Of a stretch of 5,706 nucleotides of DNA, positions 1-5,236 are shown piece after piece. The notes under the pieces were generated by a model. That model was not told the DNA's origin and made no database searches. It was given only the letters and a program-made list of their open reading frames with translations. The translations under genes were made by a program, and so were the position numbers. Origin of the DNA: Bacteroidota bacterium. GTDB lineage: Bacteria > Zhuqueibacterota > JdFR-76 > DREG01. The stretch lies in the NCBI GenBank assembly GCA_030624545.1, contig JAUXJX010000152.1, forward strand, positions 1 through 5,706. Reading direction: 5' to 3'. Numbering within the stretch: position 1 is the first letter of the stretch; each line of letters begins with the position of its first letter.

Positions 1-186
1 AAATTGAAGGCTTCCCAAGTTGCCGTGTGGGCATCCGAGGAGGCAGTCCAAATCCTTGGCGGATATGGATACTTGAGAGATTTCCCGGTTGAGCGCTATT
101 TTAGAGATGCAAAAATCACGGAACTCTACGAAGGAACAACAGAAATCCAAAAGCTGGTAATCGCCAGGAATCTTCTGAAAGATTGA
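1..186 (+). CDS. Acyl-CoA dehydrogenase, C-terminal fragment (5' end outside window)
   Basis: These are the last 61 residues of a flavin-dependent acyl-CoA dehydrogenase, an enzyme that introduces the alpha-beta double bond into acyl-CoA thioesters and passes electrons to electron-transferring flavoprotein. The reading frame is open from the first base and ends with TGA at 184-186. The fragment carries the family's C-terminal signature: [20 protein letters not shown], then YEGTTEIQ, then a typical [10 protein letters not shown] ending. The Glu of YEGT (residue 44 of the fragment) corresponds by family knowledge to the catalytic base of medium- and short-chain dehydrogenases. The pattern most resembles short-chain/butyryl-CoA or branched-chain dehydrogenases, but chain-length specificity cannot be read from this piece. 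The gene is probably last in its transcript, because a terminator-like hairpin begins 32 bases after the stop. The TTG at 4-6 is an internal Leu codon, not a start. Family confidence is high; substrate is unknown. Confidence 0.95.
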   Translation, partial: KLKASQVAVWASEEAVQILGGYGYLRDFPVERYFRDAKITELYEGTTEIQKLVIARNLLKD

Positions 187-218
187 TATTACGCCTGGAT
201 GAAAGGTTCATGTACTGT

Positions 219-250
219 AAGGATATTTTGAATATCCTTGTTTCTTCTTG
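219..250 (+). terminator. Hairpin with T-rich tail after the acyl-CoA dehydrogenase gene
   Basis: A perfect 9-bp inverted repeat, AAGGATATT at 219-227 and AATATCCTT at 231-239, is separated by a 3-base TTG loop and followed by GTTTCTTCTTG (240-250). Position (32 bases lie between the stop codon and the stem) and the T-rich tail suggest a rho-independent terminator reading on the + strand. The stem has only two G-C pairs and the T run is interrupted by C, so termination may be weak. A dimeric regulator's operator upstream of ilvE is the main alternative. Confidence 0.5.
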
Positions 251-295
251 AGAGATTCGTTAAATTTAAGGCAAGATTAGCAAATAGAAGGCTCG

Positions 296-303
296 AAGGA
301 GGA
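296..303 (+). promoter_or_regulatory. Strong Shine-Dalgarno site for ilvE
   Basis: AAGGAGGA at 296-303 is a near-perfect complement of the 16S rRNA 3' end. Six bases separate the GGAGG core from the ATG at 309. It fixes the ilvE start and shows that this organism uses Shine-Dalgarno initiation for at least some genes. Confidence 0.9.
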
Positions 304-308
304 CAAAG

Positions 309-1241
309 ATGGGTGGCTTCAACGAAAATGCCAAAATCTGGTATGACGGTAAGATGGTCGATTGGCTGGATGCAACGGTTCACGTAAACGCTCATGTTCT
401 TCATTATGGTTCCAGTGTCTTCGAGGGAATGCGCTGTTATAATACCGGCGAAAAAGGGACCGCAGTTTTTAGGCTCGATGATCACATCCGACGTCTCCAC
501 AATTCTGCCAAAATCCATCGAATCGAGATCCCGTTTTCGTTTGAGGAGATCCGTCAAGCCTGTATTGATGTGGTGAGCGTGAATGAATTTAAGGAGTCCT
601 ATATTCGTCCGATTGTATTTCGAGGTTATGGATCTTTGGGCGTGCTACCCCGGGGATGCCCGATAAATGTTGCCATTTCCTCCTGGGAATGGGGCAAATA
701 TCTCGGCGAAGAAGCCCTTGCCCAGGGTGTGGATGTCTGCGTGTCTTCGTGGAATCGTCTGCCCCCGAATACCATTCCGAGTCTTGCCAAAGCGGGGGGC
801 AATTACCTGAATTCACAGTTGATCAGGATGGAGGCGGACATCAACGGATATGCAGAGGGCATTGCGCTAACTCCGGAGGGCTACTTGAGTGAGGGAAGCG
901 GGGAAAATCTGTTCGTGGTGCATGAAGGCACGATTTATACGCCGCCGGTGGCCGCTTCCATTTTGCCGGGTATCACCAGGGACTCAATCTTTACCATGGC
1001 GGAGGAACTTGGCATAGACCTGGTCAAGCAGATGCTGCCCCGGTCACTGCTTTACATCGCCGACGAGGTATTCTTTACGGGCTCTGCTGCTGAAATTACA
1101 CCAATAAGAACGGTAGACAAGATTCAGGTCGGGGAAGGCAAGAGAGGTCCGATTACCAAAAAGCTCCAGGATAGATTTTTCGGACTCCTGTCCGGGGAAT
1201 ATGAGGATCGCTATGACTGGCTGACGCCGGTTTATGATTGA
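309..1241 (+). CDS. ilvE: Branched-chain amino acid aminotransferase (class IV PLP enzyme)
   Basis: This 310-residue protein should catalyse reversible transfer of an amino group between glutamate and the 2-oxo acids of leucine, isoleucine and valine in the cytoplasm, using pyridoxal phosphate. Visible motifs are HVLHYGSSVFEGMR (residues 29-42), Arg61 in the DDHIRRL segment (phosphate-binding position by family knowledge), the long IRPIVFRGYGSLGV block (99-112), the SLAKAGGNYLNSQL block with Lys161 as the predicted Schiff-base lysine, and GYLSEGSGENLFVV (191-204), where Glu195 should contact the pyridine nitrogen. LPGITRDS and EVFFTGSAAEITPI complete the fold-IV signature. Length matches bacterial IlvE (about 300-310). 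The ATG at 309 is chosen because of the AAGGAGGA site just upstream. D-amino acid transaminase and aminodeoxychorismate lyase share the fold, but the motif set favours IlvE. nusB follows after 16 bp and is probably cotranscribed. The enzyme can serve both synthesis and breakdown, so its proximity to an acyl-CoA dehydrogenase gene does not settle direction. Confidence 0.96.
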   Translation: MGGFNENAKIWYDGKMVDWLDATVHVNAHVLHYGSSVFEGMRCYNTGEKGTAVFRLDDHIRRLHNSAKIHRIEIPFSFEEIRQACIDVVSVNEFKESYIRPIVFRGYGSLGVLPRGCPINVAISSWEWGKYLGEEALAQGVDVCVSSWNRLPPNTIPSLAKAGGNYLNSQLIRMEADINGYAEGIALTPEGYLSEGSGENLFVVHEGTIYTPPVAASILPGITRDSIFTMAEELGIDLVKQMLPRSLLYIADEVFFTGSAAEITPIRTVDKIQVGEGKRGPITKKLQDRFFGLLSGEYEDRYDWLTPVYD

Positions 1242-1253
1242 AATTTGATTTCA
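1239..1253 (+). repeat. Inverted repeat spanning the ilvE stop codon and the nusB ribosome-binding region
   Basis: TGAAAT at 1239-1244 and ATTTCA at 1248-1253 form a perfect 6-bp hairpin with a TTG loop. The left arm starts with the ilvE TGA stop and the right arm ends 4 bases before the nusB ATG, so the structure fills the space where a ribosome-binding site would lie. The stem is A/T rich and probably weak. A regulatory role is inference only. Confidence 0.3.
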
Positions 1254-1257
1254 TCCT

Positions 1258-1713
1258 ATGAAAAAGAACAGCCGGAGATTGGCGCGGGAACATGCGCTGC
1301 AGGCCCTCTATGCTTATGAAATGACAAAGGGTCCGATAGAAGAGATCATCAGCAATCAGCTGACAAAGAGATTTTCTGATGAAAATATTCTCCGGTTTGC
1401 CGAGAAGTTGGTGCGGTCTTCAATTGAAAATAGTCCGGATCTGGACAGCAGAATAGAAATAAAGGCATTAAACTGGGAGTTTTCTCGAATTGCCATATTA
1501 GACCGATTGATCTTACGAATTGGCATCTGCGAGTTGATACATTTCGAAGACATTCCACCGAAAGTTACAATTAATGAAGCAATAGAAATTGCCAAGAAGT
1601 ACAGCACCGAGAAAAGCGGAGTTTTTGTAAACGGCATATTGGACTCAGTCTTGCGAGATTTGAAAGATTCCGGCAGCCTGCGAAAATCAGGGCGCGGCCT
1701 GCTGGAAGACTAA
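1258..1713 (+). CDS. nusB: Transcription antitermination factor NusB
   Basis: This 151-residue all-helical protein matches NusB, which binds boxA RNA together with NusE (ribosomal protein S10) to assemble antitermination complexes on rRNA operons. The N-terminus has the basic RRLAREHALQALYAYEM motif (residues 6-22), the family's RNA-binding arginine-rich start. The C-terminal half has NWEFSRIAILDRLILRIGI, then IPPKVTINEAIEIAKKY, STEKSGVFVNGILDSVL and LRDL, all NusB hallmarks. Length is normal (about 130-165). ATG 1258 is the only upstream candidate, since an in-frame TGA lies at 1246-1248. No Shine-Dalgarno sequence is visible in the 16-bp gap after ilvE, so translational coupling to ilvE or a leaderless-like mode is likely. 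The usual partner ribH (lumazine synthase) is not adjacent here; ilvE replaces it upstream and secA follows downstream. Identification is confident. Confidence 0.95.
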   Translation: MKKNSRRLAREHALQALYAYEMTKGPIEEIISNQLTKRFSDENILRFAEKLVRSSIENSPDLDSRIEIKALNWEFSRIAILDRLILRIGICELIHFEDIPPKVTINEAIEIAKKYSTEKSGVFVNGILDSVLRDLKDSGSLRKSGRGLLED

Positions 1714-1719
1714 TCTTCC
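1704..1719 (+). repeat. Small hairpin centred on the nusB stop codon
   Basis: GGAAGA at 1704-1709 and TCTTCC at 1714-1719 pair perfectly around a CTAA loop that contains the TAA stop (1711-1713). No T run follows, so it is not a convincing terminator alone. It may protect the 3' end or may be chance. Confidence 0.3.
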
Positions 1720-1734
1720 GAATCATATTTCAAT

Positions 1735-1779
1735 TGGAGTTGGATGTATAGCCTGAATGGTTGCCCAGCTCCATTTTGT
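1735..1779 (+). terminator. Candidate terminator hairpin downstream of nusB
   Basis: TGGAGTTGG (1735-1743) can pair with CCAGCTCCA (1765-1773) over 9 bp including one G-U pair, and TTTTGT follows at 1774-1779. The 21-base loop can fold further, with AGCC (1750-1753) against GGTT (1759-1762). The GC-rich stem and T tail suit a rho-independent terminator for the ilvE-nusB transcript. The long loop and short T run lower confidence, and attenuation in the secA leader is an alternative. Confidence 0.4.
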
Positions 1780-1794
1780 CTAAAATTTGCGTAA
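1744..1794 (+). other. 16-codon open frame in the nusB-secA gap, possible leader peptide
   Basis: An ATG at 1744 opens a frame of 16 sense codons (MYSLNGCPAPFCLKFA) closed by TAA at 1792-1794. A GGAG at 1736-1739 sits four bases upstream, so the spacing for initiation is tight but possible. The frame overlaps the loop and right arm of the hairpin at 1735-1773. I recognise no homologue, it has no signal peptide, and it is far too short to be SecM-like. A frame this short arises easily by chance, so this entry records a possibility rather than a gene call. Confidence 0.12.
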
Positions 1795-1815
1795 TAGCTG
1801 ATTAGAGATTAGATT
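1787..1815 (+). promoter_or_regulatory. Weak candidate secA promoter
   Basis: TTGCGT at 1787-1792 and TAGATT at 1810-1815 are separated by 17 bp, the ideal sigma70 spacing. Matches are modest: three of six at -35 and four of six at -10. It would give a 5' leader of roughly 120 bases before secA. The 227-bp gap (1714-1940) implies an independent secA promoter somewhere, and I see no better candidate in it. Confidence 0.25.
1800..1813 (+). repeat. Tandem 7-bp repeat in the secA upstream region
   Basis: GATTAGA occurs twice in tandem (1800-1806 and 1807-1813), and a third GATTA overlaps at 1812-1816. It lies across the candidate -10 region upstream of secA. It could be a regulator half-site array or a product of replication slippage. 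Confidence 0.5.
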
Positions 1816-1940
1816 ACGGCTACGGGCGCAGAGCTGTTTGTCCCGGGAATAATCAAGAAAGACGAACCAAAACCGGCTATTGGCGTAAAACGACTGAGAA
1901 ATTTTCACAACGAATGATTCTATCTAGGAACTAAGTAACC

Positions 1941-4900
1941 ATGATTGGCGCTTTCATAAAAAAACTATTTGGCACCAAACACGAGCGAGAGACCAAGAAA
2001 CTGCTCCCGGTCGTGGATGAGATTAATCGATTCTATGAAGAATATCAATCTCTGTCTGATGGGGAATTGAAAGAACTCACGCCAAAATTTCGTCAGCGTA
2101 TCCTAAAAAGAGTGAAATCCATTCAAGAAGAAATTTCTGACCTGCGCAGTGAATTTGACACAAGCTTCGAAGAGGAGAAGGACGCAGCATTTAGAGAGGA
2201 AATCAGGGAGCGCATTCAAGAATTAGAAGAAGAAGAAAAGACGGAAATTCGCTCGGTTTTGGATGAGATCTTGCCCGAGGCCTTTGCTGCGGTGAAAGAG
2301 ACTTGCAGGCGCCTGATGGGAAAAACGTGGGATGTGGTCGGCAACCCTACCAGATGGGATATGATTCCGTATGACGTCCAGTTGACTGGTGCCGTCGTGC
2401 TTCACCAAGGTAAGATTGCAGAAATGGCTACCGGAGAGGGAAAGACGCTAGCCGCAACCATGCCGCTATACCTAAACGCCCTGCCTGGCAGAGGCGTCCA
2501 CCTCGTAACCGTTAATGACTACCTCGCACGCCGTGACACCGAGTGGATGGGGCAGATTTACGAATTTCTCGGTCTTCGAGTAGCGTTTATCACGAATGAC
2601 ATGAACTCAGAGGAGCGAAGAGTTGCCTACAATGCGGATATCACCTACGGAACCAACAATGAATTTGGCTTCGATTATCTCCGAGACAACATGTCTCACT
2701 CTCTGGATGATGTGGTGCAGCGCAGCCACTTTTATGCGATTGTTGACGAGGTTGACAGTGTCCTGATCGATGAAGCGCGCACTCCCTTGATTATTTCCGG
2801 TCCGGTAAGTCATTCCACCCACAAATATGACGAGTTGAGGCCTCTGGTGGATAGGCTTGTTAAGAATCAGACGGTGCTCGTAAACCAACTGGTGGCGGAT
2901 GCCGAGCGGCTCTTGGAAGAAGGGGAGGAATACGAAGCGGGAATTAAATTGCAGCAGGGCCGGCACGGTGCTCCGAAGAACAAGCGACTGCTAAAATTGA
3001 AACAGGAACCCGGCCTCGTGAAGCTGATGCAAAGAGTCGAAAATGATTATCTTAGAGACAAGAAGGTCCATGAGCTCGATGAAGAACTCTACTATGCCAT
3101 CGATGAAAAGAGTAACGTCACTGATTTGACAGATAAGGGCCGCCTTGCACTTTCGCCTGATGATGACGGCGGCATGTTCGTAATTCCTGATGTGGACGCA
3201 CTACTGACGGAGCTGGAGAAAAACGAAGATCTCACCGCCGTAGAAATGCAGGAAGAGCGCACGAAGATCTATCAGAACTACGGCGAAGTCAGTGAGCGCG
3301 CCCACAATGTCGCGCAATTGCTGAAGGCTTACTCGCTTTTCGAAAAAGACGTGGAATACGTCGTTTCGGATAACAAGGTGATGATTGTTGACGAGTTCAC
3401 CGGCCGTCTTATGCCTGGACGGCGTTTCAGTGACGGTCTGCATCAGGCACTCGAAGCCAAAGAGAATGTGCGGATTGAACGAGAGACACAGACGCTTGCC
3501 ACCATCACCCTGCAGAATTATTTTCGCATGTACGACAAACTTGCCGGTATGACCGGCACGGCTGAAACCGAAGCCGGTGAGTTCTGGGAGATCTATAAGC
3601 TGGATGTGGTGGTCGTCCCCACCAACATGCCCTGCATTAGAGCCGATCACGAAGACTTGATTTACCGGACAAAACGAGAGAAATATAACGCCGTCATTGA
3701 AGCAATAGAGGAAATGAACAAGATGCGGCGGCCGGTGCTCGTGGGTACGGTGTCCGTTGATGTATCTGAACTGCTTAGCAGAATGCTCAAGCGGCGTGGA
3801 ATTCGGCACAGCGTGCTTAATGCAAAATATCATCAACAAGAGGCAGAAATTGTGATGCGAGCCGGTGAGCCCGGCATGGTGACCATCGCAACGAACATGG
3901 CGGGACGCGGTACGGATATCAAGCTGGGCGCAGGTGTTGCTGCCGATCTCGGCGGACTTCATATATTGGCAACAGAAAGACATGAGGCGCGGCGCATCGA
4001 TTTACAGTTGCGCGGTCGTTCGGGCAGGCAGGGCGATCCCGGATCGACTCGATTTTACCTGGGTTTGGAAGACGACCTGATGCGACTATTTGGTTCGGAG
4101 CGCATCGCCGCCGTCATGGATCGCCTGGGGCTGGAAGAGGGTGAGGTGATTCAGCATCGGATGGTGACAAAATCAATTGAACGGGCACAAAAGAAAGTGG
4201 AAGCGCAGAATTTCGGCATTCGCAAGCACCTTCTCGAATATGATGATGTAATGAACAAGCAGCGCGAAAATATTTATCGACGAAGAAATCATGCCTTGCG
4301 CGAGGCCAACCTCAAAGATGATGTGCTGGAAATGCTGCAGGAGTTCGTCGAAGACAAGGTAGAGAGCTTTACGAATCAGAGCACCTATTCTGAGGAATGG
4401 GACTGGGACGGCCTGAAGAGTGAATTCCTGCGGGTAATGCTTCTCGAGCCGCAAATCGATTCGGAGCAAATTGCAACCATTTCGCAAGACGAACTTATCG
4501 ATTTGACCACGAAGCGAGCATTAGAACTCTATAAACAACGGGAAGAGAGCCTTGGCGCGGATGTCATGCGACAGCTCGAAAAGGTAGCCATGCTCCACGT
4601 TATTGATGAGCGCTGGAAAGAGCATCTATACGAAATGGACATGTTGAAGGAGGGTATCGGACTTAGGGCCTACGGCCAGAAGAACCCGCTTCTTGAATAT
4701 AAACAGGAAGGATTCCAAGCGTTTACAGAAATGCTTGCCATTATCAATGAGTTGGTTTTGGAACTCGTATTTAAGGCTCAACCTGCCAACGTTGCGGATG
4801 AGCGTAGACGACGCCTACCGCAGGAAATGGAGGCTAATCACGCTTCTTCCCTGGGTATGGGTTATCAATATGCCGGCGTGGACGAATCAGATGGTTCTCC

Positions 4901-5021
4901 TGTTCAGGCAATGGGGCGTACTGTTAAGCAAAAGCCAATTCGTGTGGAGCAGAAAATCGGTAGAAACCAGCCCTGCCCCTGTGGGAGCGGGAAAAAATAC
5001 AAGCACTGTCATGGTCGCTAA
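1941..5021 (+). CDS. secA: Preprotein translocase ATPase SecA, long FCB-type form
   Basis: This 1026-residue protein is the motor that pushes unfolded preproteins through SecYEG at the inner membrane. The helicase-like core is complete: PYDVQ (143-147), Walker A GEGKT with Lys168, and DEVDS (269-273) followed by LIDEARTPLIISG. The preprotein-binding domain follows, then KLAGMTGTAETE, NMAGRGTDIKLG and the arginine-finger motif QLRGRSGRQGD (689-699, Arg693 and Arg696). The scaffold segment LLEYDDVMNKQR and the IDERWKEHLYEMDMLKEGI helix follow. The tail has a zinc-binding CPCGSGKKYKHCH with ligands Cys1012, Cys1014, Cys1023 and His1024, the SecB/lipid-contacting element by family knowledge. Extra sequence compared with the E. 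coli protein sits near residues 55-105 (highly charged, helical) and 302-378. The ATG at 1941 is preceded by TAGGAA (1925-1930), and an in-frame TAA at 1932 excludes a longer start. No key residue is missing. Confidence 0.98.
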   Translation: MIGAFIKKLFGTKHERETKKLLPVVDEINRFYEEYQSLSDGELKELTPKFRQRILKRVKSIQEEISDLRSEFDTSFEEEKDAAFREEIRERIQELEEEEKTEIRSVLDEILPEAFAAVKETCRRLMGKTWDVVGNPTRWDMIPYDVQLTGAVVLHQGKIAEMATGEGKTLAATMPLYLNALPGRGVHLVTVNDYLARRDTEWMGQIYEFLGLRVAFITNDMNSEERRVAYNADITYGTNNEFGFDYLRDNMSHSLDDVVQRSHFYAIVDEVDSVLIDEARTPLIISGPVSHSTHKYDELRPLVDRLVKNQTVLVNQLVADAERLLEEGEEYEAGIKLQQGRHGAPKNKRLLKLKQEPGLVKLMQRVENDYLRDKKVHELDEELYYAIDEKSNVTDLTDKGRLALSPDDDGGMFVIPDVDALLTELEKNEDLTAVEMQEERTKIYQNYGEVSERAHNVAQLLKAYSLFEKDVEYVVSDNKVMIVDEFTGRLMPGRRFSDGLHQALEAKENVRIERETQTLATITLQNYFRMYDKLAGMTGTAETEAGEFWEIYKLDVVVVPTNMPCIRADHEDLIYRTKREKYNAVIEAIEEMNKMRRPVLVGTVSVDVSELLSRMLKRRGIRHSVLNAKYHQQEAEIVMRAGEPGMVTIATNMAGRGTDIKLGAGVAADLGGLHILATERHEARRIDLQLRGRSGRQGDPGSTRFYLGLEDDLMRLFGSERIAAVMDRLGLEEGEVIQHRMVTKSIERAQKKVEAQNFGIRKHLLEYDDVMNKQRENIYRRRNHALREANLKDDVLEMLQEFVEDKVESFTNQSTYSEEWDWDGLKSEFLRVMLLEPQIDSEQIATISQDELIDLTTKRALELYKQREESLGADVMRQLEKVAMLHVIDERWKEHLYEMDMLKEGIGLRAYGQKNPLLEYKQEGFQAFTEMLAIINELVLELVFKAQPANVADERRRRLPQEMEANHASSLGMGYQYAGVDESDGSPVQAMGRTVKQKPIRVEQKIGRNQPCPCGSGKKYKHCHGR

Positions 5022-5143
5022 GGAAGGTAGTTACAAAGATTTCACATTTCACGATAACCGGTTATATCTTTAATGAATTTATTCGCTTATGTGAATGGTA
5101 ACTTGTAAATAGCTTTATTCGGTTCCAAGGGAATTGAATTGGC
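5022..5143 (+). other. secA-smg intergenic region with a 12-bp palindrome
   Basis: No gene is visible here. ATAACCGGTTAT at 5054-5065 is a perfect palindrome. It is flanked by AAAGAT (5035-5040) and ATCTTT (5066-5071), which could form a long weak stem ending in an A/T-rich tail. TTCACAT (5041-5047) and ATGTGAA (5089-5095) form a second inverted pair 41 bp apart. A secA terminator or an operator for the downstream smg gene is possible; neither is well supported. Confidence 0.3.
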
Positions 5144-5171
5144 TTGACAAATGAGTATAAATTTGTATATT
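5144..5171 (+). promoter_or_regulatory. Near-consensus sigma70-type promoter for smg
   Basis: TTGACA at 5144-5149 is a perfect -35 hexamer and TATATT at 5166-5171 matches five of six -10 positions, with a 16-bp spacer. Transcription would begin near 5178, giving a leader of about 60 bases before the smg ATG at 5237. Overlapping it is a match to the Bacteroidota-type promoter pattern: TAAATTTG at 5158-5165 fits TAnnTTTG, with a TTG (5134-5136) 21 bases upstream. The orientation and position fit independent transcription of smg and whatever follows it. Confidence 0.7.
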
Positions 5172-5236
5172 GAACTCGAATCGTTACGATAATAAGAACA
5201 GGGGCTGCAACCTGGGAAGAAGGTAGTGAAGTAGAA

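Noticed and set aside
248..253. TTGAGA as a -35 element for ilvE
   Set aside because: No acceptable -10 hexamer lies 15-19 bp downstream; GCAAGA is found at the 17-bp position. ilvE may have a promoter here, but I cannot point to it.
189..557. Minus-strand open frame of 122 codons across the ilvE start
   Set aside because: It overlaps the conserved N-terminus of ilvE and runs through the hairpin and ribosome-binding region; no family resemblance.
656..892. Plus-strand alternative frame inside ilvE
   Set aside because: Out of frame with a clearly intact aminotransferase, and its protein resembles no known family.
1781..1786. TAAAAT as the secA -10 element
   Set aside because: It is a good hexamer, but the only TTG-containing -35 (TTGCCC at 1761-1766) is 14 bp away, which is too close, and it overlaps the candidate terminator tail.
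1914..1934. Six-codon ATG frame just before secA (MILSRN)
   Set aside because: Too short and without a ribosome-binding site. It is useful only in showing that an in-frame TAA prevents an upstream secA start.
1714..1940. SecM-type arrest gene upstream of secA
   Set aside because: The gap has no frame long enough for a signal peptide plus arrest motif, and no SecM-like sequence is visible.
3201..3983. Long open frame of 260 codons on the minus strand inside secA
   Set aside because: It lies wholly opposite conserved SecA motif regions, its translation is rich in His, Cys and Phe with no recognisable domain, and secA is intact in the sense strand. Antisense frames of this size are common opposite a long, strongly biased coding sequence.
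4693..5073. Plus-strand 126-codon frame overlapping the 3' end of secA
   Set aside because: It is the shifted frame of the SecA C-terminus and zinc tail. SecA continues without a frameshift to its normal CPCGSG ending, so no readthrough product is needed.
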